From Strongylocentrotus purpuratus (Eukaryota > Echinodermata > Echinoidea > Camarodonta > Strongylocentrotidae), in the NCBI RefSeq assembly GCF_000002235.5, contig NW_022145604.1:4693077-4757076 (forward strand): a stretch of DNA of 64,000 nucleotides, given 5' to 3'. Below, piece by piece: positions 10,976 to 25,900 of this stretch. Each line of letters opens with the position of its first letter. Within the stretch, counting starts at the first letter, position 1. The notes beneath the pieces are model-generated. The model was not told where the DNA came from. It did not search any database and worked only from the letters and a program-made list of their open reading frames with translations. Both the position numbers and the translations under genes were made by a program.

Positions 10976-13900
10976 GTAAGTACAAGGAAAGTCAAACCTG
11001 TGTAGAAAGACCCCTATTTTCTATGTATGGAAAGGTGAATACAGGCGGTCTTTATATATAAACACAGGGCCCTGGGCCCGTATTCAATTCAATACTTAAG
11101 TACAAAATTTAAACTTTTTACTTAGTATTTGGCTTAGATAAAATACTTAGCCAATTTTGGTATTCAATTCACACTTTTGGCTAAGTATTTTACTCTAAAT
11201 CTAAGCCACCTCCATACCAGACTTCAGCCAATTATTTGGAGGCCTTGTTTGGCAGGCATATGGTTTTCTTACGCAGTATTATAACATGCGCACAATTATA
11301 TCAGCACACATTTATTGCAATGCATCAATTGCGCATTACTTTTGATTGACTGTGTGACGTCATAATGCTTATCGGTAAGTACTTTACTTAGATTTTGTCT
11401 TACGTAAGTATAAGTCTAAAATGTGATTTGAATACGAGATAAGTAAATTACTTAACTTAGCCATTTACTTAGTAAATTTCTTACCTATTCTAAGTATTGA
11501 ATTGAATACCGGCCCTGGGGGGTGTTTCACAAAGATCCTAAGTAGAACTTAACACTTAGTTGGACTTAAAAAATATGGACAGCCATTGGAGCCTTAAAAT
11601 GAAATATATTCAAAAGCAAAAATTAAATTATTTTAGACTTTTTTATAAAATCCACATCAAGAACATGAAATCTCCTTGATGATAGAAAATATGAATGATT
11701 TGAATCAACATTTTATGCCTTTCAAAATAACTTTTACAAAATATTTTCAAAGATGCTAATGGCTTTCCATAATTTTTAAGTCCAACTTAGAGATAAGCTC
11801 AACTTAGAATCTTTGTGAAACACCCCCCTGGTCTTTATTGGCAGGTGATTTACAGGTGGATGCAATGTCAGGTTTGAAGGGGCAATCTTCACACAGTTCA
11901 GTCATGCTCTGATATTTTGTTTGAATACGTATCCAAATATTTGGGTGATATTCATGTGACTTAGGCTTACTGAAAAATTGTAACATGATTTTGACTAGTA
12001 TTTTTCTAAAAAAAAAAAAAACTTTTCTTTGGCTTTTCAGCTACTGTAGGTCATGCTTCTAGATCAAATCTCAAAATTCTCTTGGTTTTCTAATCATTTA
12101 TATATTTAAAAGATAATTGTATATATTCATTTTGTAATAAATTTCTATATTGTAACTCGTAGCATTCTTCATACATGTATCACCACATAATTATCAATCT
12201 TTTCTTTTTTCAGGCAATTTCTGTTCATCATCTTCTTCTCCCTCTTCTTGCTGCAATGTGTCGACTACTCTGTTCTGTTTCAAGATGACAAGACCACCAC
12301 AGGGACAAAGGTCACCATTCCAGATGCCATTATACCCCTAGAACAATGTGCCAAGAAGTGAGTATTCTGAAATATACCAGTCTCTCTGAGACCCACTTTC
12401 ATGCACTATGAATTTACTTGTACGTACATGGAGGGAGGTATGGTGTGTATGAAAACAAATATATAATAATAATTTATTTTTTTAAACACGGAAAGCTTAG
12501 TTTAGGGCTTTGTCTTTCGGTGTGTTGAAATGTTCATCAAATTTACTGTGACCTAGATCTGTCCACAACCCACTTCCAGCAAAATGTCATAATCTACATG
12601 TACTGTACATTAAGTATTAGAATTGCAAATTAAAGTGTACTATTGCAAAATGGATTAAATTATGGATTTGGTGTTTTGTGCTTGAGCAGTGCAATTTTCT
12701 TGCATGCAAACTGTCATTTTATGGTATTATACATTTTGTAATATCTGCCCGAGAAACATGTGTTTCCAGTTGTCTGTGTGTGTCAGATATGGCTTCTACT
12801 CATTGAGGTGATCTTGTATGTACACATGTACCTGAAACAATGAAGTTAAAGAGGAAATTCAATATTTTGTTAACCTGTTGAATTTTGCATTAGAGGGCTA
12901 CCATATTTTTCTTTGTAACGCCCTTTTGTGTCGGGGGAAAAAACAGGCGGGGAGATGACAATGACATTGTACCCTGTATTTCATGCATAACCACTGTACT
13001 ATTACATGGTATTAATCCTGTGCAATGAGATTTGTTGTGGTTGGTTTAATTGTGCTCTTACATGTACTTGCTCAGGCTGAAACTATGATAGCCTTGAATG
13101 GCATTTTGATTTTGTTTTAAATTTTTACTCTAGTGGGGATCTTTACAGGTGACTGTAATAAAACTAATTGTAAAAGCCTGGAATGAATGCAGACACCTTA
13201 ATATGGATGCATACATTTACATGTGTAGATGATATAGATATACCAGTATGTGCTCATGGTAGGACATTGTGCTACAGAAAAAATCTGTACATAATCATGG
13301 AGGGATCGAATGATTAGATTTGGGAATTCAGAGGTCGAAAGTCAAAGGTCACAGGGTCATAAAAGTAGGGCATTATCATTTCTTATCTTCACATTTTATT
13401 GCAGTCCTTCGAGTGTGATTGTGATCTGTCTGATCATCGCTGGTATCTTCTGGCTTCATCGTCTGCTGAGGGTCCTCTATAACGCATTCCACTTCTGGGA
13501 GATCAGAGCATTCTATACGAGAGCACTCAAAATCCCGTCTGTGAGTATGACATCCTCAGACCATGTACAGTAGTACTGTATGTCATTGTAAGGGTCGTTC
13601 ATTTCTAGATGTGGTGTAAAAGTCTATTGAAATTGCCCCTAGCTTGATTTCTTGAAAGTCTTTGCAACCTTTTTTGTGTAATGTGTCCCATACTACTATA
13701 TGACTCTTATTCATTTATTAATTTATTTTATGCAAACTTGAAAGTCATGTGATTTCAACATGGATAAATTGTTCTTACTGGTATCACTACTAGCATGATT
13801 AATGTGTCATACAGTACATGAATCAAGATATTTGTTATTATTGTTTTGAAACAAAATTGGAAAAGGACATATATGACGTACAGGACATATTGCACACCAT

Positions 13901-16900
13901 TTGTTATTAACATTTATCCCTTGCAAACTTTGGTTTCTGGTGCCCCTGCAGGAATGGTGGGTGAACCGACAAAAATATTACCCAGCCTAACAATTGTTGA
14001 GAGGAGTCAACTATCTGTATCTAGAGCAGAAAGAAGCTTCATGTTTAAGATGACTCTTGTCATGATTGCTTGTGGTATTAAAGGGATCCGGTAACTTTGT
14101 CTTAGATCCTTTAGAAATAATCCTTGATTTAGCTCATGCTGCAATGATAATTATAAATCTTTAGGTCAGTCAGGAACTCCATGACTTTCACAAGCCGATC
14201 GCCTGTCTGATTATCAAGATATTAATGATTGGAATTACAAATAACACTACAGTCTATTGGGGAAAACCAGTATGGTAAAACCGGTCACTCAAAGTTTTTT
14301 ACTTTTTTGAGGCACTTCTAGATCATTTTGAAGCACAATTTTTTTAGGGCTTCAATATTACACCATATCACAGACACTGGTAACATGTAGGACCGTGTAT
14401 CTCAGATTTAACATTGTTAAACGATCCCTTTAAGCATAACATGGTGATTAACTTAAAGGCCATCTGTACTAGTTTGGCTAAGAGGGATTAGACCATCCAG
14501 GGTGGTCACTGACAGGTGGCTATCTCATCAACTCAGCTCTCAATTAACATAAGAAAAAGAGGATTATGGGGGACTTATGGTCACTGATTAGTCATTGTTT
14601 TCTATATAGAGGGAGCAAGTAGATACAAGTAGTACAGTGGGGATTTAACCCTTACTGTACTGGGCTATTTCGAGCACTCTCTGACTGGGGAGGGGGGGGG
14701 GGGCCTGGGAGGCCCCCCCTTCCCTATGATCTCGGCCGCCGAATGTCTGATGACCGCGAAAATTTGCATGTTTGTAGATATTTACGTAAGGAACAAGATC
14801 GTATAATTAATTTTTTCCTATTATGCAAATTTTTGTCGTTATAGCCTAATTAATTATGCAAAATGCTAATTTTATGCATTTTACAGAAAACTCTACATAT
14901 TTGTCCATAGACTTGTGAAGAATCTTGAAAATGTATTGAATAAATGTTTCCTTCATCTCAAATTCATGAGGTTTCATTATTTTTATGATATTTGAAAATG
15001 CATAGGTTAATTTGCATAAATTATGAATACGCATTCATGAATATCAAATCTGGAAATATATTTAGGGAATTAAAATCATTACATAAATTGTCAGACTCCA
15101 CTTTTTGAATGTTGAAACTCATCATTCATATGAAACTTCTTTTCTAACAAAATATAGTTATTTGATGTAATTAATAATGATAATTTATGCAAATTTGATG
15201 TGATTTTCAACTATTTATTTTCTTATGTATTTTATTGTTTTTTATTTCTTATTATATCTATTGTTTTATTTCTAATGTATTCTTTTGTTCTGAAATACAC
15301 CAAGTTACTTTGAGAAACATATAAAAGCAATTTGATATCAATTCATAGCTCCCACTTGGAAGAAATACATCTAGACCTGTATTCACATTTCTGGTTGTAC
15401 ATGAATATATGCAATTATAGCACTTTTTTGATGACATGCGCATACTAATTGTTATGTAACACCTTACAGGTATATCCGATTTCGACGAAAATGGTATCAA
15501 AATGTGCGTAAGACTTGAGGGAAAAAAGTCATGAAACGACAATTCAAAATTCCGAGCGGTTGCGGCGCAATCTCCGAAAATGTCGAGGGGGGGGGCCTCC
15601 CAGGCCCCCCCCCCCCAGTACAGTAAGGGTTAACTGGTTGTTTTCTGGCACCTTGCAGAAAGACCTGGTGAATCTCACATGGCATGACGTCCTCAAGAAG
15701 GTACAGCAGGTCCAGAGAGAGCAGAGAATGTGTATACATAAGGCAGAGCTGACAGAATTAGGTAAGGAAATATTTAAACTTACCCCTAGAAAAACTACAC
15801 CTGTAATTCATGAGTGGGTTCTTGTATACATGTACATGTAGCTATCATGTCCGTCACACTTGACACTCTTGGATCTCCACAGTAATTTTTTTTTGTGCAA
15901 ACACTTATCAGAAAGAAGAAAAGAACAAAAAAATCTGAAAATAGTTTGTATGAAATATATTGAGGGTACACGGTAACAAAGGAACTTGTAACTTGTCATT
16001 TGGTGAAGTGATTTTTCGCAATTTCAGAAATTCATGATTTTACTTTTTTTCCTTGATCACATGTTCTACAAGTTTTCACTAACCTACTCACTTAATATGT
16101 CTGCATTTGTTCACATCAACTTGATGTAAATGTGGACACCCCCTTTAATCTTTGTTGTAATTGTCTTATTATCCTTGCAGACATATATCACAGGATACTG
16201 AGGTTTAAGAATTATATGGTTGCCATGGTGAATAAGTCTTTACTGCCGTTACATCATCATCCACCCTTCTTAGGAGATACGTAAGTATCATTCTGGTCTG
16301 TGGCCGTTCTACATGTACATGTATTGTTATTATTTAACACTTTGGTTGCTTTCTTCGCCTCTCTTCACAGGCACTAATTTGCCACAGAATGCGGTTTGTC
16401 ACAAAACAACAAGCATAAATTGTCAGATTGATTGCTTTGTGCAACACAGCGACTTTGCAAAATTACCCATTTCCAGTCTTGATTAGCTCCATGGCTACCT
16501 GTTTAACACCGATAGAGATTAATCTTCTACTGGAAATATTTTAATGATCTTGAAGCCTTTGGTGTTTATCTATCCCATGATAAATACAATGTGGCACAGG
16601 GAGATTATTTGTGTGGCATTTAAAGAGTTAAAGTGTGCCAGTCACCAACAAAAACAATTGTGTATAGCTAAAATGTATTCAATCAACCTCTAAAGACTCT
16701 ACTCGACATTCTACGGGTCAACAGTTAGGGAGTATAACAAAAATGAAGGATAACATACAATCCTGCGCATGGGACTTGAGGGTTCCATGCAGAGACTCCC
16801 TGCAATGTAATTTTTCGTTTAGTCTAGTGTCGGTCTCATTTGTCGGTGTAACTGAGGTATAAGGGGCTAAGGAATTCCAAACTTCTAAACAGATTCAAAT

Positions 16901-19900
16901 GGTTATCTGCTTGAAAGGGTTCATCAGCATGAACATAGTTATATCTGATATTTTTGTTAAAGATAAAGGCCAGTTATGGTCATGCGATTGCATTGTGAAA
17001 GAAACATTGTGGAATCAATCAGAAAAGGTTGATCATCTAGCATAAAGTATTGGTGTGTACTGCAAGGTTCTGGAATCATCAAAATGATAAGAAATTTGGC
17101 CCAGTCTTGGTAAAGTTACAAGCACTGTACACAGAAAGATGTATATGGGACTACGCACACGTGCGCAACACATGCGTTATATCTATCAGGTCCGAATAGA
17201 TATAATAATTTACCAAATATATCAATTAGTAGGCGGTTTCTTGGCAAAATTTGTATGGTCACGTATTAGTCAAAACATATTCTTTCACATGATTGGTAAT
17301 AAGAGTTTCCATTTCAATTTTTGAGATGGGGGCTTTTCCAAAACTGGTCTTTACCTTTAAGATATAATCCTCTTAAGACACATGATATCACATGACTGTT
17401 TATTTTGACAGTAGCAGTCAGACAAAATAATCATTTATTGTTTTTCTTTCCCTGCAGAGTTTTTCTCACGAACAGCTTGAAATACAACATAGAGATGATC
17501 CTCTTTTGTAAGTTGACTTCACTTTTGATAATGTGTTCTCTACATCTCTCCCTCTCACTCTCCCTATTTCTCTACCTCTCTCCCTTCCTCCCTCCCCTCT
17601 CTCACCTTCTCTCTCTCTATCATCATTTCCTGAGTATTCTTGATCTTCTACATTCACTATAACTCCCATATCTTAATGTGGGATTTACTGTGTCTTCTCA
17701 CTTGTTTTTGTTGTGATTAGAAGTTATCTCTTATTTCCCATGCTCTGTCTCTTTCTTACATTTTCTCTCTCTCTCTCTGGCTATCTCATTTATTTTGTTA
17801 ACGTCCTATATCTTTTTGGGGGGTACGTTTGCATTGAATTTTCTGATAATCTAGCTAGGGCATTATCAAATAGCTGAGCTTCTGGTGCTATAAAAGAAGG
17901 TAACATTATCATTAATTTACAATACCGTACTTGCATGGTGTAATGTACAATACATGTGCACTAGTTGCAAATCTTGTATTTTGAATTCGAATGAGGTTTG
18001 CGGTTACACCACATATTCTTTCGACAGGGTTAGTTGGTCCTGTGTTCTATCTGCTCTTATATTTTTTACTTTATACTTTTTCTTATGAATAAGTGATGTT
18101 ATTGTATCTTTGTTGTGCTTCATTCAGGGGGTCCTTGGGCTCCGTTTAGGAACTATTGGCACCTGAAGGATGAGTACAAACGATCATCAAAGAGAGAGGA
18201 ACTAGCAAGACAGTAAGTTTGAAGTTTACATTTACATATACAGTGAAACATGGTCATGAAACAAGAAAAGTGGTCTTCATAGTTAGTTGGTTGTTATGTA
18301 CAGGTTCCTTTTAACAGTACATGTTTCAATGAGAAACCATTTTCAAGGAAAAGAACAATGTTGTCTTTGTATATATAGATAGGTGGTCTTTCTATACAGT
18401 TAGTCACTATATAAAGCAGGTAGTGACTGTATCATTATGTCAACTTTACTTCATAATTTGTCTGTGAGAAATGACAGGGAGAGACATACATGTATAGTGT
18501 GCATGTGCGGTCAAATTTAGTATTGCGATGGCAATCACCACTGCCAAGTCAAGTATTAGGACAATCATATGTTTAGACAATATAGAACTGAATTTGATGC
18601 AAGGAGTTAGTAATCATTAACACATTCATGACAACAGACCTTAATACTTTCTCAATCAAAATTATTATTAAAGGGATCGTTTAACAATGTTAAATCTGAG
18701 ATACATGGCCCTACGTGTTATCAGTGTCTAAAAAAATTGCGCTTCAAAATGATCAAGAAGTGCCTCAAAAAAGTAAAAATCTTTGAGTGACCGGTTTTAC
18801 CATACTCGTTTCCCCAATAGACTGTAGTGTTATGAAAACCGTCAGGCGAACGGTTTTCAAAATTTGTAATTCCAATCATAAATATCTTGATAATCAGACA
18901 GGCGATCGGCTTGTAAAAGTCATGGGGTTCCTGACTGACCTAAAGGTTTATAATTATCATTGCATCATGAGCTAAATCCAGAATTTTGTTTCAGAATCTG
19001 AGACAAAGTTACTGGATCCCTTTAAGTATTTGGGGTCACTTGAACATGGGATGAGACAATCACTGTGACCCTCTTGTCTCTCCCGGTGCAACTGATAAGG
19101 GATATGCAGGTGGACCACTACACGGGTTATAGTGCAACGTAGTGACTCTCCTTCACATTGTTCTTTTACTTAAAATCCTATCCAAGGGAAAGTGTTATCC
19201 AGTGTAACCTAGCCTGCATCTATGAAACTGGAGAGGGGCTGCTTAACACATACATGTAGTGCAAGCTTCAATCATCCGCCTGTGTTCGATTCGAACCCAC
19301 GATCTTTATTTTGACAGGCAGACGCTTAACTGACTGAGCCAACTCGCCTCCTCCAAATTTTCTCTGAGTGGTTACTTACAAACCCTTGTGTCTCTGTTTA
19401 TTTGCAGGTTGTCAAAGCACATCTTGTGGATAGGTCTAGCTAACCTCATCCTGTGTCCCTTCATCTTCCTGTGGCAGATCCTCTACTCGTTCTTCAGCTA
19501 TGCAGAACTCATCAAGAGAGATCCCTCGACACTAGGAGCTAGGAAATGGTAAATACAGAGAATCTATCAACTTAAAGGGTGCCTGAGCTCTGCTCTGTTT
19601 GTTTAGGGTTCCATACCGAAACACTTTAAGGATAAGCTTCAAATTGATTCAGGAAAGAGATATTGCATGTTCACTGTTATAGGTACTATGTCCCATTTGC
19701 AGGCCAAAAAAATGAAAAGGTTAAATTCCAACAGCATTTGAAAGATAATACTAATTTAGAACTTCCCTAAAAAAAGGGGGCTTGAAAATGTCTTTAAGTG
19801 GGAAAATAACGATTATTAGTTGTTGAATCGACTTAAGAGCTATGGAGCCAGTAAGTAATAGTCTGATTTTCAGACCATTGTACCGAATGGTCGTACATGA

Positions 19901-22900
19901 ACGTTTTATGCTGCGCAAAGATTCAATCAGTTTAATTTTGGCCATTACAAGAAGTGGGTTATTGATGTAGACAAATGCTCATGTACCCTTTACAGCTCAT
20001 TTTATGTATGGTATTACCAAAGAAGAAGAAAAGCCAGTTAGTCACTCAATATTGTCTGACAGTGAAGTCTAGCAAGTAAACAGGTTTCCTTGCATAATTT
20101 GAATATTAGGACTCTACTGACGTTTGAATTTCACAGATAGGACATACATGACATATTCATGATTCTTGCAGAGTTCAACATAATTTGATGTTGGCTGCAA
20201 AAGGGACATAGTATCTTTAACTGACATGACAGCTGAAACGTTTTCATTTCCCATTTACATCTAACCAACCATAAACATGTGTGACTATGGCAACAGTTGC
20301 AAATAAACAATGCTTAAATCTCACATATTGCATTGATAATGCTTGTTAGTAACCTGAAAACAACTTTTAGAACTAGATAGAATAATTTGAATGGATTTGT
20401 ATAGTTAGTTCTAATGGGTGGTATTCCGGTAGCGCGTACTAAGTTAGCGCATACTTAAGTTAGTTCATACTTTTATGGAGTGTCTGTTGCAAAGTAATTT
20501 ACCCTGTACAGATTATTTTAATCCTTCAATGAAAAGTGTCCAAAAAATTAATTTTGCAATGAAATGGGAAGAAAAAGATATTATGAGTATGAAGTGAATT
20601 TCAACAAAGTCTTTGGTAGATTATCTTTGTCATGAATATTGAAGGAGGAAGGTGAAACCTAGCATTCCATAGAAGTGTGAACTAAAATTCTTGTTTAGTC
20701 TGGACTTAGTCCCGGCTTAACTTATGAGAATACCACCCAATGTCTTTAGTCTTTACTGATCTTCAAAATCTATATCTTTGCTATGTTTTTTTTTTTTATT
20801 GTCTAGCAGCAGTCATTGGTGGAAGAAGATTTCTCCTGCTTGAATACCGATCGATTAAAGTCTGTTTGTCTCTTTCTCTCCCATAGGTCACAATATGGAA
20901 GGCTTTATCTGCGGCACTTCAATGAATTAGATCATGAATTCCAAGCAAGGTAAAGAAACAAAAATAAGCCGGCAAAGAGTTGCCTTAAATTGTTGCAAAT
21001 CAATAATTAAAGCTCTTTGTCTTTTGAAGCAAATTTGATTTTTTTTTAGATGGTTAAAAGATGCCTGTTGAAAGTGCATTCAAAGAGCTTATTGCATTCT
21101 TGATTTTGCCCTGAGGACCTCTCATTTTTCTGTTGATAAGCAAATAAAGCTTCGATAATTGTATTTATTTATTTATTATTTTTTTATTTTTTTATATGTA
21201 CACTGTCGCTCATATAGTTGGAATATTTTTGTTTTACCCCAATTTATGGAATTATTTTAAAAAATAATTAAAAAATAATAGATTAGATCTAGATAATAGT
21301 ATACATTCTCAGATTTTATTGAATAATAATTTGACAATGTGTGTTTTACGTGACTGCTAAAGCATGTGTATGCTACTATGCTTATCAACTAGGGGACCTA
21401 CACTCTTAAGTCATAAATGACAGTAATGAGGATTAATGCCCCAAAAAAGGGCACTAATATAGCATATCGACACGGTTTTGATCCTGGGGCCTCACAGTTA
21501 CAAGGCCATTGCTTTGTCACTGAACCATGACTGTACGCAGCGGGGGCTAGGGTAGGGGGCAGATTCAATAAATAAAATAAAAAACAGAAAATGCAATCAA
21601 TTTTCAATAATTTATTGCATTTTACCCGGTACCCAACATAAAAAAATCCTCTGGATGGCCAAGCATTATGGCTCAAGGCATTGGCACACAGAGGATGTTT
21701 TGTTTGTTATGTGCATCCTGGTACTCAATGACCTCATTTTGTATTTCAAACTTTTATCATTGTCCTGATATATTAGATATAATAACATAATGGCAGTTAA
21801 ACTGCCAATCAGCACTTGAAGGGTAAGATGTATGATTATTTCTTTTCCACTACTTTGCAGACTGAACAGAGGCTACAAACCAGCTAAGAAGTATCTTGAT
21901 GCATTCACGTCCAATGTGCTTGCTATCATCTGCCAGTAAGTCATTTTGGTTTTGTTTTAAAATTCATTTCTTAGCTCAAATGCTTCAGTGTTGCAGTGTT
22001 GAGATATTGATGCTCCTGTAGAATATTGTTCTGACCCCTTGATCTGAAGTTCTAAACAAAGGTATCATTTTTTTTTTTTTTTTTTTTTTTTTGGGGGGGG
22101 GGGGTAAACGCCAACACCAATCACAACACTGACCACGAAATTATCCACTGTAAAAATGTGTTAACATGTTGAAACTTAAACAGCACCACATGTACAGGGT
22201 GTGTAAAGAAAAAAGTACATGTATTATTATCATTATCTGCTTGTAAGAAATAGACAAGGGTTACATGCCTATCATTGTTTCTTTTTCTATCCTTTCAGTC
22301 TTGTTACTCAGTTTCTCTCTCTCTCTCTCTCTCTCTCTCTTCTTCATATTATTGTATTATATGTATAAATTTGTAAAACATTTTGCCTTTTGTCATTTTC
22401 CTTTTTAAAATCCATTTAATTCATCCCTTGGGCTGCTATGTGGAATTTTTTGAATAAATACCAATACTATTCAACTCACTTCAATTCAACATGCAATAAT
22501 TCTGAATTGTTGGGCCAAAGTCGACTCTTATCATGTGTATGTGCATTCTCTGCCTACAGTTGACCCTTTACATTTCTGTTTTGTCCTCCAGGAACATAGC
22601 ATTCTTTGCAGGCTCCATCCTAGCTGTCCTCATCATCCTCACTGTCATTGATGAAGACGTCCTGACCGTAGAGCATGTACTCACCACTGTCACGTTGCTA
22701 GGTAAAGAACATCCTTCATTTGATCCGTTTCCATTCTGATAATATAATTCATATACACTATATGTAATTGCAGGTATATAACATATTGACATTTTTGTAA
22801 CAATTTCTACTGGAACTCGTGGAGGTGCAATTAAAATGGATGGTGGCTCAGTCGTTAGAGCGCCCACCTCATGAACGGGAGGTCGTGGGTTCGACCCCGG

Positions 22901-25900
22901 CCGAGTCATACCAAAGACTTATAATAATGGGACCTTCTGCCTTCTAGCTAGGCGCTCAGCATATTAGATTGGAGAAGGGTAGTAATGTTATGCAGAGCCC
23001 GCTGGAAGAACAGTTTCATAACTGAAGTGGCTACCCTGGGTAAATAAAACGTTATTATTATTATTATTTTATTATTACCTTTTAAAGGCCCACTACACTA
23101 CTTATAGCTACTTGCACCCTCTATATAACAAACAATGCCTAATTGGTAACCATTGGTCCCCCATGATCCCCTTTTTCTTATGTTAATTGAGATCTAATTT
23201 GATGAGATAACCACCTGTCAGTGACCAAGACCATGCAGGGAGGCCAAACTAGGTAGTACAGATAGTCTTTAAAGCAAAGTTCTTGTAGGCAGGGTCCTAA
23301 TCGGTACCAACATTCCTGAGAAGAATATTTAAACAATCAACTTTGTTTACATAGTTGCACTATTACATGTAACTACACATAGTTGTACACTATATCACAA
23401 CAAGATGGTTCTACAATACACAATACACAATACTGAAAGCAGCAACAGTATTAAAAACAAACCAACCAAGTTTGACCTGTGACTTTTAATGAATCTCCCA
23501 TCACCTTCTCATTCTGTTCATGCGCATAAATTAATATAAACATGAATATATGTAATAATATAATAATAATAATAATAATAATAGCCTAATAGTCCTCTCC
23601 AAATTTTATTAAACCGAAACGGAAATTCTTTTTGCCCAATTGATCGTGAGCCTGGCAGCCACTGACCAGCGCCAGATCAACGTTGCTCTATCCCTTATTG
23701 TTGAACGCCAAACAAGGTAGCAACAACTCCCATCTTTTAACGTCTTTTGGTATGACGCGGCCGGGGTTCGAACCCACGACCTCCCGGTTGTGAGGCGGAC
23801 GCTCTACTGACTGAGTCAACACTCCGGTAGTATAAGGTTCCCAACAACGTACAAACATAAGTGATGGAGAGGAGAAAGAGGAGGCCACAAGGTGGTGCAA
23901 GTAGAAGAAAGAGATACTGTAATGGAAATATGAAAACGGATAGAGAGTCCAGAATGCATCACTTTCATGTACATGTATAATCGGCCTTTCAGGATCCATG
24001 CAATTGTTTTTTTCATTTTTTTTTTTTTTCATCTTCATTTTATTTATTCAACCAGTATAAAAACAATTTACAATGAAAATACAATATACAATATACAATA
24101 TAATGGTTAGGACCCCTAAGAAGCAGAAATCTGCTTGTAATCGGGGGCCCTGCAAACAAACAATAACAAGATAATGCACATAAATTAACAATACAAAGTA
24201 AAGGACTTAAGTAATACAAGTACGCACCAGTACATGAACACACATACGCACGTTCATAAAGAAGAAGTTGAATGATAGATCTGAATAGCTTCATTAAGCT
24301 CTGATTAAGTACAGATTAAGTACAGCATAGCCACCTTTTTTAGATAATGAATATATCTTTAGTATTGAATGCTTGTTACATGTTAATCTTTGGGCTAAAC
24401 CAACCATGCATACGGTAGACATGTACATGCAAAATTAGAGCCATAAGTTTTAATATCATACTCTCTTCATCTCCCTAATCTCTCTTTTTACTAACTGCAG
24501 GAGTTGCTGTCACGATATGCAGAACCTTTATTCCAGATGAGGTGAGTATGTATACATCATGTATCACTAAACTGGAGTTACCAACTAATGTTATGACGAT
24601 AATCCTAGTCCTAAGTGTTACAGGGGAATTTGACCATTCCGCAAATTTCCACCATAATTGTTGCTTCATTGGTGGTACATTGCATGTAGCACCCATTCAA
24701 GATAAATATCTGTGTTACCCATTTATAGTATATTGACAATAAAATTTGAGTGTGAATGTTTCATCTTGAATCACACATTTGGAAATGTACACATTTTTAC
24801 ATTTCCATGTGCATGCCTAGCATTTGAGTGATTCCTTTTAGTTTTGGGGAGGGCTTGGATAGTAGATCATAGTTTAATTATACATGTGCGCGAGTGTTGA
24901 AAATGTTCATGTTTCCTTCGAAACAGGGCCTTGAGACTAAATCAGAAACGAGGTTGAAAAAAATTCAGACAAACATGAAGTATGTGTTTACAATTCACAT
25001 GTATTTAATGAAGTACTTATGATTGTCAATTATATGTTGTCCTTCTGAAATTACTGTGGAGCAAGATTGTAAATGTAAATATGAACAATTATCCTCTATG
25101 GACATGATAAAGAAATGAAATGAAATGAATGTTCCTTACCATCATCTTCTTGTCTTAGAACCTGATCTGGTGTCCAGAGACTCTAATCCAGAGTATACTA
25201 GCCCAGATCCACTACATCCCAGACTCTTGGAAAGGCCAGGCTCACACCTACAAGGTCCGAGACGAGTTCTCACAGCTATTCCAGTACAAAGCAGTAAGTA
25301 CACAATCATGAATATGGCATGCAAAGACTGGGTTGATTTATGATGCTGGTCAAGATGATATGATGATGATGGCAGGAATTAATTCCTTGAAATGCTGGAA
25401 GCACTGTAATGGCAGCTAGGCTAAAGCCGGAGTAATAATAAATGCGCCTCTTAATTGAATTTCTAGATAGGTGGCGCTATAGAAATGCCTATCATTATTA
25501 TTATTATTATGGTGATGGATGTGATGGTGATGGTGGCGGTGGTAATGTTGATGATGATGCATAAGCCTGGGTTTGTGTTGGTGGTGGTGATACCAATAAT
25601 GGTGATGACTGATGAGTGTGATCATGGTGATAATGACAGTGGTAATGATAGTTGTGTTGGTAATTTTTGTGGTGGTGATGTTATGTGTAATCAATCATAA
25701 TGGTTATGATGATTATGACAGTGGTGGTGTTGATTTGGCTTACACAACAGCATTAAAACTACACAAAATTTTAGCTTAAAGTTTTAAAATAAATGCCCTA
25801 CATATGTATATAAATACAGAAAGTGATACACATATCACTGTTCCACATTGTTTGCATCCTCACCAAGCTTAAAGTGACTCGGTAACTTTGTCTCAGATTC

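Larger units (their letters stand above)
15659..21935 (+). other. ATG9: ATG9 exons 6-12: conserved cytosolic core and TM3
   Basis: Exons 15659-15761, 16181-16280, 17458-17507, 18128-18212, 19408-19548, 20887-20949 and 21861-21935 encode WHDVLKKVQQVQREQRMC, HRILRFKNYMVAMVNKSLL, a lineage-specific HHHPPF insertion, FLTNSLKYNIEMILFWGPW, the basic EYKRSSKREELA linker, TM3 (WIGLANLILCPFIFLWQILY, about residues 284-303), YLRHFNELDHEF and LNRGYKPAKKY. This is the domain-swapped core of the ATG9 trimer. All donors are GT and all acceptors AG. Introns carry MITE families C and D, element 20415-20739 and a tRNA-like repeat. Confidence 0.95.

Noticed and set aside
22838..22912. Functional tRNA gene
   Set aside because: A and B boxes are present, but the acceptor arms do not pair properly and a SINE body with an ATT tail follows.
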